Assembly: GCA_036336795.1 (NCBI GenBank)
Contig: JAYZFL010000033.1
Span: 1 to 9,141 of the forward strand
Reading direction: 5' to 3'
Origin: UBA822 sp036336795
GTDB taxonomy: Bacteria > Gemmatimonadota > Gemmatimonadetes > Longimicrobiales > Gaopeijiaceae
DNA length: 9,141 bases
The first letter of the stretch is position 1. Each line of letters begins with the position of its first letter. Positions 1 to 6,305 of this stretch are shown piece by piece. The notes beneath the pieces were generated by a model that did no database searches, was not told the DNA's origin, and saw nothing but the letters and a program-made list of their open reading frames with translations. The position numbers and the translations under genes are program-made.

Positions 1-1149
1 CATCTGGCTCGCGACGAAACGCAGCCAAATCACCTCGTAGAGACGAGCCTCATCCTTCTTCAGGAAGGGGCGTACGTCGTCGGGATGTAGCTCGACGTCA
101 GTGGGGCGGATCGCCTCGTGTGCGTCCTGAGCCGACGTCGATAGCTTTCCTCCCCACATTCTGGGCGAAGAAGGCACATAGTCGTCACCGAACTCGCCGG
201 TAACCCACTCGCGAGCCTGATTCACGGCCTCACCCGACACGCGGGTGGAATCCGTCCTCATATACGTGATTAGCCCGACCGAGCCACGTCCTCCAAGCTC
301 GACCCCCTCGTACAGTCGCTGAGCGTTGCTCATGGTGCGTCGCACCGCGAAACCGAGTCTCTTGGCTGCCTCCTGCTGAAGCGTCGATGTGGTGAACGGC
401 GGCGCCGGGTTCTTCCGTCTCTCCCTTCGTTTGACGTCTCCCACTCGGAAATCGAGGCTCCTGACCTCATCGACCACTCCTGTGGCCGAAGCCTCGTCAC
501 TGAGCGCGAAAGCTCTTCCGTCGATCTTCTGGAGCTTAGCCTCGAAGGACTGGTCGTCTTTGCGCAACCGAGCCGTGATCGACCAGTATTCCTTGGACAC
601 GAACGCCTGAATTTCGTCCTCGCGATCGCAGATTATTCTCAGCGCAACGGTCTGGACACGCCCTGCCGAGAGTCCCGGACGGATCGGCTTCGAAAGGAAA
701 GGACTGACTTGATAGCCCACCAAGCGATCAAGAATCCGGCGGGCCTGCTGGGCCTCTATCTTCTGCATGTCCAGCGGCTCCGGACTCTCCAGTGCCCTCT
801 GAACCGCTACGCTGGTAATCTCCCGGAACGTGACGCGCTGGAACCGATCCTTTTGCCCCTCGAAGCCAAGCTCGTGCGCCACGTGATAGGCGATGGCCTC
901 GCCTTCCCGATCCGGATCGGTGGCAAGTATGATGGCCTCGGCTTTATTCGCTTTGATCCTGAGCTCATTAACGATCGCGCGTGAGGTGGTAACGTACTCA
1001 GGCTCGAACCCGCCCTCCACGTCGACTCCGAGCCCTTTCTTAGGAAGATCTCGAACATGCCCAACGGTGGCAGCGACGACGTAGTCGCCGCCCAAATACC
1101 GGCCGATCGTCGTCGCCTTTGCCGGCGATTCTACAATGACCAGTTTCAT
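1..1149 (-). CDS. topA: DNA topoisomerase I (type IA), N-terminal 383 residues; gene cut by window edge
   Basis: Type IA topoisomerase that relaxes negatively supercoiled DNA by single-strand passage through a 5'-phosphotyrosine intermediate; cytoplasmic and normally essential. The frame is open from ATG at 1149 to base 1 with no stop, so the C-terminus, including any zinc-finger repeats, lies outside the window. Residues 1-115 are the Toprim domain: MKLVIVESPAKA start, Glu7, and DPDREGE at 78-84 with acidic metal ligands Asp78, Asp80 and Glu82. LSAGRVQTVALR lies at 160-171. The nucleophile is Tyr296 in GLITYMRTDS (292-301), and QDAHEAIRPT follows at 341-350. GAGG lies 6 nt before the ATG. 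The start is 20 nt after the aroK stop, so the two are probably co-transcribed. Family assignment is certain. The symbol follows from the complete Toprim and active-site motifs; topB-type enzymes differ in these regions. Confidence 0.97.
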   Translation of the reverse strand, partial: MKLVIVESPAKATTIGRYLGGDYVVAATVGHVRDLPKKGLGVDVEGGFEPEYVTTSRAIVNELRIKANKAEAIILATDPDREGEAIAYHVAHELGFEGQKDRFQRVTFREITSVAVQRALESPEPLDMQKIEAQQARRILDRLVGYQVSPFLSKPIRPGLSAGRVQTVALRIICDREDEIQAFVSKEYWSITARLRKDDQSFEAKLQKIDGRAFALSDEASATGVVDEVRSLDFRVGDVKRRERRKNPAPPFTTSTLQQEAAKRLGFAVRRTMSNAQRLYEGVELGGRGSVGLITYMRTDSTRVSGEAVNQAREWVTGEFGDDYVPSSPRMWGGKLSTSAQDAHEAIRPTDVELHPDDVRPFLKKDEARLYEVIWLRFVASQM

Positions 1150-1169
1150 CCTACGCCTCGTGTCGTCAT

Positions 1170-1709
1170 CTATTCCTTCATGGCCTGATCACGTTTTCCG
1201 TCTATGAGCTCCAAAATATTCCCCGCCAATTCCCGCGGATTATGCCGCTCAGAATCAAGGGAATGCTGAGCACGTGCATAGGAAGTCTGCCGAATCTGGT
1301 AGAGGGCATCGACACGACCCTCCGCACCTTCACCTTCGAGGAGAGGGCGAAGAGGACCCTCGCGGGATGCCCGCTGAATCGCAACCCCAGACGATACTCT
1401 CAGCCAAACGCTCATCGTGTTGTCGGGAACTATCTCCCAATTCCCGGGCTGGGCAGGCCACCCCCCGCCTGTTGCTAACACGGCCGACGTCTCGGCCAAT
1501 AACTCCTCCGCCACGTCAGACTCGACTCCACGGAAATACTCTTCTCCCCTGGTACTAAAGATTGTCGAAACCGTTTCACCAACGCGCTCCTCCACAGCCT
1601 GATCGAAGTCGTAGAATCGCCAACCAAGGAGGGGTGCGAGTTCTCTTCCGACGCTGGACTTCCCACTCCCCATAAACCCCACTAGCAAGACGCGCTTCGG
1701 GTTTGTCAC
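1170..1709 (-). CDS. aroK: Shikimate kinase, GTG start overlapping aroC
   Basis: Phosphorylates the 3-hydroxyl of shikimate with ATP to give shikimate 3-phosphate, a cytoplasmic step of aromatic amino acid biosynthesis. The 179 residues match the usual 165-180. Visible motifs are Walker A GFMGSGKSS (11-19), shikimate-binding Asp34 and Asp36 in YDFD, Arg60 in EEYFRG, Gly-rich ATGGG (79-83), lid arginine Arg121 in GPLRPLL, and Arg140/Tyr144 in the C-terminal helix. The start is GTG (1709-1707), sharing GTGA with the aroC stop (1708-1706). This 4-nt overlap suggests translational coupling, which fits the lack of a well-spaced ribosome binding site. topA follows 20 nt downstream. Nothing is truncated. 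It could be named aroL instead, since sequence alone does not separate the isozymes. Confidence 0.95.
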   Translation of the reverse strand: MTNPKRVLLVGFMGSGKSSVGRELAPLLGWRFYDFDQAVEERVGETVSTIFSTRGEEYFRGVESDVAEELLAETSAVLATGGGWPAQPGNWEIVPDNTMSVWLRVSSGVAIQRASREGPLRPLLEGEGAEGRVDALYQIRQTSYARAQHSLDSERHNPRELAGNILELIDGKRDQAMKE

Positions 1710-2914
1710 CTCTCACCGTATCCGCGCTCGATGAGGTGAGTAACGTACGTGTCAAAGTTTCGTCGCACCTCACTCATGGCATCTCCTCCGAATTTTTCCA
1801 GAAAAGCATCCGCCAAAACGATGGCCACCATAGCCTCCCCGACGACAGCAGCAGCCGGGACCGCACACACGTCGCTCCGCTCGACCGCCGCATCGGCTGT
1901 TGAGCCGTCTCGCATATCCACGCTCGGCAAGCGCTTTCTCAGAGTCGATATGGGCTTCATAGCCCCCCGCACCACCACTGTTTCACCGGTTGTGATGCCA
2001 CCCTCCAACCCCCCGGCACGGTTCGAGGTTCGGCCGATTCCGCCAGCCCGGTTCGCCTTCCCGTCAGCCACAATCGGATCGTGGACCTCAGAGCCAGAGC
2101 GCCGTGCTCCATCGAAACCAGATCCAATCTCAACTCCCTTGATTGCATGAATGGACATCATCGCACCCGCGAGTCGACCGTCCAGCTTCGCATCATAAGA
2201 GACGTAGCTTCCTAGCCCCGCGGGAAGGCCTCGGACCACGACATCAAAGATCCCGCCCAGGGTATCACCGTCTTCTTTGGCTTTATCGATAACTTTGATC
2301 ATCTGTGCCGCTGCATCTTCATCCAGTGTTCGGACCGGAGAACCATCAACAGCTGGGTTCAAGTCAATCGGAAGCGAATCCATTGCTTCCGCCTCTACTG
2401 GGCCGATCGAAGTCACGTGGCTCCCCACAGTCACACCGAAGTCTGACAGAAGCTTCTTACAAACCGCCCCGCACGCTACACGCGCCGCAGTCTCGCGAGC
2501 ACTAGCCCTTTCCAGAATGTCTCTGGCGTCCCGTCTGTCGTACTTCAGCAAGCCCACGAGATCCGCGTGGCCCGGCCTGGGGAGATAGACAGGGCGGAGA
2601 GCTTTGGGGTTCCCACCCGGATCCGGTGGGAGGGGCGACATGGCTTCTCGCCAGTTCTCCCAATCCCGATTCCAGATGACCATGGAGAGGGGAGACCCTA
2701 GAGTTTCCCCTAGGCGAACACCGGAAATCAACTCGGCGTGATCAGATTCAATCTGCATGCGGCGGCCACGGCCGTAGCCACCCTGGCGTCGCTTTAGCTC
2801 AGGGTCGACGTCACGCTCCATTTCGAGCGAAAGTCCTGCTGGAATCCCCTCTAGAATCGTGACAAGTCCCCGTCCGTGGGACTCCCCGGCAGTTCGAAAT
2901 GACACTCGCTTCAT
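1706..2914 (-). CDS. aroC: Chorismate synthase
   Basis: Converts 5-enolpyruvylshikimate 3-phosphate to chorismate, using reduced FMN without net redox change; it is the last common step to Phe, Tyr, Trp, folate and quinones. The 402-residue protein is full length and somewhat longer than the E. coli type (about 360), as in many non-proteobacterial forms. Family motifs are all present: FRTAGESHG at 6-14 with the catalytic-type His14, GGYGRGRRM (45-53), LPRPGHADL (111-119) with the second conserved His116, ERASARETAARVA (135-147), SGSEVHDP (273-280), NRAGGLEGGITTGE (298-311) and RSDVCAVPAA (346-355). CAGGG sits 7 nt before the ATG. The gene overlaps aroK by 4 nt. A hairpin about 70 nt upstream may be the terminator of the preceding glycosyltransferase gene or an aro leader. 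Confidence 0.97.
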   Translation of the reverse strand: MKRVSFRTAGESHGRGLVTILEGIPAGLSLEMERDVDPELKRRQGGYGRGRRMQIESDHAELISGVRLGETLGSPLSMVIWNRDWENWREAMSPLPPDPGGNPKALRPVYLPRPGHADLVGLLKYDRRDARDILERASARETAARVACGAVCKKLLSDFGVTVGSHVTSIGPVEAEAMDSLPIDLNPAVDGSPVRTLDEDAAAQMIKVIDKAKEDGDTLGGIFDVVVRGLPAGLGSYVSYDAKLDGRLAGAMMSIHAIKGVEIGSGFDGARRSGSEVHDPIVADGKANRAGGIGRTSNRAGGLEGGITTGETVVVRGAMKPISTLRKRLPSVDMRDGSTADAAVERSDVCAVPAAAVVGEAMVAIVLADAFLEKFGGDAMSEVRRNFDTYVTHLIERGYGER

Positions 2915-3180
2915 CGATGGACCCTGGGCTCCACTTCCTTAGGGAGACGGCGGCTAACACAGTCTCAACCATAAAAGGAGACCCCGGTAGGCGTCTACCC
3001 ATCGGGGTTTCAAGGCTCCCGAATTTAGCTGGACCTAGTTGCGTTTCGGGTAGACCGCAAACATCAATCTTCCGCACGTCAAATACCACAACACCTCAAC
3101 GATCCGTCACGCCAACCACTCTTACCATGACACTCGAATCCGCAGGCGAACCTTTCTCGACCCGGATCTCAGAGATTCTG
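2915..3180. other. 266-bp gap between glycosyltransferase gene and aroC
   Basis: No gene of recognisable family lies here. The gap contains the hairpin described at 2981-3008. On the minus strand a 36-codon open frame begins with ATG at 3206, inside the 3' end of the glycosyltransferase gene, and stops with TGA at 3096. The same frame then stays open to 2811, into aroC. Codon choice looks reasonable, but neither segment has a convincing ribosome binding site or a family resemblance I can name. I found no promoter with both hexamers well matched at 16-18 bp spacing for aroC. Confidence 0.5.
2981..3008 (-). terminator. Stem-loop between glycosyltransferase and aroC: candidate terminator or attenuator
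   Basis: On the plus strand the arms are ACCCC (2981-2985) with GGGGT (3004-3008) and GGTAG (2986-2990) with CTACC (2995-2999). That gives ten base pairs, a GCGT tetraloop and a 4-nt bulge (CATC, 3000-3003). Read on the minus strand, the direction of the neighbouring genes, the stem is followed by CTCCTTTTA, a weak T tract. It lies about 170 nt after the glycosyltransferase stop and about 65 nt before the aroC start, so it could end the upstream transcript or act as a regulatory leader for aroC. The short, interrupted T tract makes efficient intrinsic termination uncertain. Confidence 0.35.
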
Positions 3181-4077
3181 TTAACCAGAGACAGGCTTGT
3201 TGTCATCTTGGAAAACGCTGCTTAGCGAGTCCTCTACACGACGGTCGTTCAGCTCCGTTCTCTTCGTCTCTGTCAATGCACGATCCTCCCACGGCTGCAC
3301 CTTCGGGACATGCCACTGCGCAGCCTTAGGTCCAAAGATATTTGAGCGCAGGATGTGATAAAATGCAGCTACGCCATCTTTCCAGTTGATCTTCTTACCT
3401 TCGTGATACAAGCGACCGTCGTAGCTAATCGGCAGCTCGTATATACGAGCTCTGGCCTGTGCTAGGCGTGCCGTAACCTCAGGTTCAAACCCAAAGCGAT
3501 TCGCCGATAACGGCAAATGCTTTAGGAGATCTGCATGGATGACTTTGTAGCACGTCTCCATGTCTGTGAGATTGAGGTCAGTGAGCATGTTACTCAGCAA
3601 CGTCAACAGGCGATTTCCGATCATGTGCCAGAAAAAGAGAACTCGATGAGCGCCCCCCAAAAAGCGCGAGCCGTACACAGCATCAGCCTTACCTGCTAGG
3701 ATAGGCTCCATGAGCTTCGGTATCTCATGCGGGTCGTATTCTAGATCCGCATCCTGAACCGCGATGATGTCACCCGTTGCACACCGGAAGCCGACTCGGA
3801 GCGCAGCTCCCTTGCCCCGGTTTACATCTTGGAGGAGGAGAACGTCGATCAGGTCCTCCTTTTCGAGACGTAAGAGTACCTCACGTGTGCCATCAGTAGA
3901 CCCGTCATCCACGACAATTACCTCAAGTGCGAGATGTACCTCTCGCACTGTTCTGAGGAGCACCTCCACTGTGTCGATCTCATTATAGACGGGGACCACG
4001 ACCGAGAGCCTCACTTGATCCCAAGCAAGCTGGCCTTGCCTGATCGAGTTAATCGGTTGGAACTGGGGTGTTCTCAT
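3181..4077 (-). CDS. Family 2 glycosyltransferase, dolichol/polyprenol-phosphate mannosyltransferase (DPM1)-like
   Basis: GT-A fold transferase that probably moves a sugar from a nucleotide donor onto a polyprenyl phosphate or another acceptor at the inner face of the cytoplasmic membrane; donor and acceptor cannot be read from the sequence. SVVVPVYNE (25-33) opens the domain. VVDDGSTDGT (55-64) and the DxD-type metal site QDADLEYDP (108-116) bind the donor, followed by YGSRFLGG (135-142) and NRFGFEPEVTARLA (193-206). The 298 residues end in a charged tail of about 40 residues (from 259) with no motif I recognise. There is no strong transmembrane helix, so this is a stand-alone soluble or peripheral enzyme, unlike GtrB-type proteins with C-terminal helices. 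The start is uncertain: no good ribosome binding site precedes the ATG at 4077. A GTG at 4014 would give MRLSVVVPVYNE, the usual family N-terminus. Confidence 0.88.
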   Translation of the reverse strand: MRTPQFQPINSIRQGQLAWDQVRLSVVVPVYNEIDTVEVLLRTVREVHLALEVIVVDDGSTDGTREVLLRLEKEDLIDVLLLQDVNRGKGAALRVGFRCATGDIIAVQDADLEYDPHEIPKLMEPILAGKADAVYGSRFLGGAHRVLFFWHMIGNRLLTLLSNMLTDLNLTDMETCYKVIHADLLKHLPLSANRFGFEPEVTARLAQARARIYELPISYDGRLYHEGKKINWKDGVAAFYHILRSNIFGPKAAQWHVPKVQPWEDRALTETKRTELNDRRVEDSLSSVFQDDNKPVSG

Positions 4078-4108
4078 ATTGAATAGTGCTCTGCCCTGAC
4101 GATCCTAA

Positions 4109-4747
4109 TTACGACCCTGGTCTCTGGAGGATCTTTATCTCCCCCAACAGAGTGTAAGAACCACCTCCTAACCTTCCGACCGGCCTAAGCTCCCCAGAAT
4201 TGATGAGGCTAGAGCCCTCGACAAATGAGAGGGTTGGATCCAGGCGAACGGCTCTTGCCTCACCGACAACCAGACATGCACCATTGGAGAGGTCTAGCTC
4301 CTTGAATAGAGTGCACTCCAGCACGGCTGGGCAGCTCGATACATAGGGGGCACGTACAGTCTCCGCTTCCGCCAACGGCAATCCAGTGTGAGTGAATTCA
4401 TTCACATCCGGAGGCAGATCAGCCGCCGTCTGGTTCATCACCTCCAACTGGCTCTCGGTCACCACGTTGACACAAAAATCGTGGACGTCCAGGATGTTTC
4501 GAAGAGAGTCCTTCGCAACACCCCGCCGAGTGCCGATCGACAAGCTCACGAGCATCGGTGTCGCAGATATAGCGGAGAAGAAGCTGAATGGTGCCAGGTT
4601 CGGAATCCCATCAGCCCCATAAGTCGATACCCATCCGATAGGCCGCGGCACGACCAGAGACGTGAGGAGCTCGTAACGTTCGTGTCCCTCTATTGAGTCG
4701 GTGCCGACGACCCTGTGCTGGATCGCCTCCGGCGAGCCGTTACGCAA
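4109..4747 (-). CDS. Flavin reductase-like protein (FMN-binding split barrel, DIM6/NTAB type), TTG start
   Basis: Cytoplasmic flavoprotein of the flavin-reductase-like split-barrel family. Members bind FMN, and some pass electrons from NAD(P)H or serve a monooxygenase partner; no partner is visible nearby, so the substrate is unknown. In the 212 residues the diagnostic segment is PRPIGWVSTYGADG (34-47) followed by PNLAPFSFF (49-57), the family's flavin-binding region. DFCVNVV (90-96) and a C-terminal YTLLGEIKIL (198-207) complete the barrel. The only reasonable start is TTG at 4747-4745: the next in-frame Met is residue 65, beyond the flavin motif. GGGG lies about 7 nt ahead of this TTG. The start is 1 nt after the stop of the LysM gene, so translation is probably coupled. 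The glycosyltransferase gene begins about 31 nt downstream. Confidence 0.85.
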   Translation of the reverse strand: MRNGSPEAIQHRVVGTDSIEGHERYELLTSLVVPRPIGWVSTYGADGIPNLAPFSFFSAISATPMLVSLSIGTRRGVAKDSLRNILDVHDFCVNVVTESQLEVMNQTAADLPPDVNEFTHTGLPLAEAETVRAPYVSSCPAVLECTLFKELDLSNGACLVVGEARAVRLDPTLSFVEGSSLINSGELRPVGRLGGGSYTLLGEIKILQRPGS

Positions 4748-4748
4748 T

Positions 4749-5498
4749 CTACAACCCCGCCGGAACCGTCAGCATCTGGCCGGCATAGATTCGGCTTCCT
4801 CGAATATCGTTTGCGTTCCTTAGCCGTGACACCGTGATCCCGTGGCGCCGTGCGATGGCCCACAGTGAGTCTCCATTCCGGACCATATACCGAGCGGGTT
4901 GAGAAGCCGACGAACCCGATCGGGCAGACGCAAGTTGGGCATCAACATACTGACCGTAGGGTCGTGGGAAAACGGCGACATGATAGTGTGAAGGACGTCG
5001 TTCCCGTGTGCCTTCGAGAACTCCAGCTTTCTCCAGGTACACGAGAGTACTTTCGAGCCACCCACGACAGACTGAGTTGCCACTCCTCCGAAAATCGACC
5101 GCCATTCCGGTGGGATGAACCGAGAGGCTCGAGGCGTTTCGCGGCTGACGGCTCCGCGGACGGGTTAGGCTCGTCACGACTAGTTCTTCGCCACATGCCC
5201 TTCTGTACTGTCCACTCAAGCGCTGGATGAACAACCTCACCTCCGGGCGAGCATACGGAAACGAGACATCGTGAAGGACATAGTCTTGGTTGGCGCGGAC
5301 TCGAACCAAGTAACCAGCATCGGTGAAGCGACGAACTTGATTCGTTGTCTCCAGAAACGTGAAGTCGTGAGCCTGTGCCTGCCGGTAAGTGCGCTTCACT
5401 GAGGCTTCAGAACCTCTGAGCGTTTGGGCCTGCGCGTCGCTTATTCCGAAAGCGAAGTACACGGCAAGTGCCACCAGTACGCTCAGTCGTCGAGCCAT
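4749..5498 (-). CDS. Exported LysM protein with M15/LAS-peptidase-like core (DUF5715-like)
   Basis: Predicted periplasmic or envelope protein, probably acting on or anchored to peptidoglycan. The 249 residues, counted from ATG at 5498, begin with a signal peptide: Arg-Arg, a hydrophobic core, and probable cleavage after AQA (residue 24). The central domain holds SLSVHPTGMAVDF (124-136) and SHYHV (170-174). His128-x6-Asp135 plus His171-x-His173 has the spacing of the zinc ligands of LAS metallopeptidases such as VanY and MepA. Cys102 and Cys144 could form a disulfide. A Ser/Ala-rich linker leads to one LysM domain (203-247: YMVRNGDSLWAIARRHGITV, then AGQMLTVP). Activity is not proven, because the catalytic acid is not clear; Glu166 is a candidate. 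A GTG lies one codon earlier (5501), but AGAGGA is spaced 5 nt from the ATG. The flavin reductase gene follows directly. Confidence 0.85.
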   Translation of the reverse strand: MARRLSVLVALAVYFAFGISDAQAQTLRGSEASVKRTYRQAQAHDFTFLETTNQVRRFTDAGYLVRVRANQDYVLHDVSFPYARPEVRLFIQRLSGQYRRACGEELVVTSLTRPRSRQPRNASSLSVHPTGMAVDFRRSGNSVCRGWLESTLVYLEKAGVLEGTRERRPSHYHVAVFPRPYGQYVDAQLASARSGSSASQPARYMVRNGDSLWAIARRHGITVSRLRNANDIRGSRIYAGQMLTVPAGL

Positions 5499-5533
5499 CA
5501 CTGTCCTCTAGGTTTCTTGAAAGCCGGTGTCTA

Positions 5534-5561
5534 AAATTATCACCGCTGACCGACTTGTAAA
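5534..5561 (-). promoter_or_regulatory. Candidate promoter for the LysM gene
   Basis: On the minus strand, TTTACA (5561-5556; 5 of 6 to the -35 consensus) is followed after 16 nt by TAATTT (5539-5534), which is preceded by TG in the extended -10 arrangement. An overlapping GATAAT (5541-5536) matches the -10 consensus at 5 of 6 positions, but with only a 14-nt spacer. Transcription would begin around 5527, leaving a leader of about 30 nt before the LysM start. The 110-bp gap after the dismutase gene supports an independent promoter here. An 8-bp palindrome, ACATATGT, abuts the -35 at 5561-5568. Confidence 0.4.
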
Positions 5562-5611
5562 CATATGTGGCAAAGATGGCCTACCCTGCTCGTCTCCCAA
5601 CCATCCTCGAC

Positions 5612-6235
5612 TCACTCTCCCTTTGCCGCAGCATAACGCGCTGCCACAACGTCCCAGTTGACCAAGTTCCACCAGGCAGCAAGGTAGTCCGGCCTTCGGT
5701 TCTGGTATCTCAGATAGTAAGCGTGCTCCCATACGTCCACGCCGAGAATCGGTGTAAAGCCCCCGGAGAGCGGGTTATCTTGGTTCGCTGTGGCGATTAC
5801 GTGAAGTGTACCTGGAGTCCCCACCGCCAGCCAACCCCACCCGGAACCGAACTGCCCAGCCGCTGCTGCGCTGAGTGATGACTTGAATTCGTCGAGGGTT
5901 CCGAACGTACTACAGATCGCTTCTCCAAGCATGCCACCTGGCGCGTCAGCTTCTCCAGGACTCATTGTCTCCCAAAACAGCTTGTGGTTAACGTAGCCAC
6001 CACCATTATTTCGGACAGCCGTACGAATGACTTCAGGGACCTCGCCGAGTTCCATCAAGAGCTGCTCACCTGAATGCCCATGGAGGTGGGGATAGTCCTC
6101 CAGAGCCGCGTTCAAATTGTTGGTGTACGCCTGGTGGTGCTTTCCGTGGTGGATCTCCATCGTGCGCGTATCAATGTGTGGTTCCAGCGCCGCGTGGTCG
6201 TATCCTAGGTCAGGCAGTTGAAACGGATATGACAT
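5612..6235 (-). CDS. sodA: Superoxide dismutase, Fe/Mn family, predicted Mn type
   Basis: Cytosolic enzyme that converts superoxide to O2 and H2O2. The 207 residues are the family's normal length. The four metal ligands are visible: His29 in MEIHHGKHH, His84 in VNHKLFW, and Asp167 and His171 in DVWEHAYY. Metal preference looks like manganese or cambialistic: the NGGGYVNH stretch (77-84) has Gly where Fe enzymes carry the second-sphere Gln (AQVWNH), and Gln152 in TANQDNPL is the Mn-type Gln. The start at 6235 is chosen because GGAGG (6244-6240) sits 4 nt upstream and it gives the canonical SYPF-LPDLGYDHAALEPH N-terminus. Longer in-frame starts add Arg-rich residues without family resemblance. 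There is no signal peptide. The symporter stop is 70 nt upstream, and I see no terminator on either side. Confidence 0.96.
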   Translation of the reverse strand: MSYPFQLPDLGYDHAALEPHIDTRTMEIHHGKHHQAYTNNLNAALEDYPHLHGHSGEQLLMELGEVPEVIRTAVRNNGGGYVNHKLFWETMSPGEADAPGGMLGEAICSTFGTLDEFKSSLSAAAAGQFGSGWGWLAVGTPGTLHVIATANQDNPLSGGFTPILGVDVWEHAYYLRYQNRRPDYLAAWWNLVNWDVVAARYAAAKGE

Positions 6236-6305
6236 CTTTCCTCCCATGGTCGGAAAATGTGCTCGTAAGGATCTGGCTAAGTTCCTGTAAAAGCTAACCT
6301 CTATC

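Noticed and set aside
709..984. 91-codon plus-strand open frame over topA
   Set aside because: Lies opposite the Toprim and following topA motifs; no independent evidence.
1749..2150. 133-codon plus-strand open frame inside aroC
   Set aside because: Antisense to conserved aroC motifs; low-complexity Ala/Ser/Pro/Thr composition is typical of a reverse-frame shadow.
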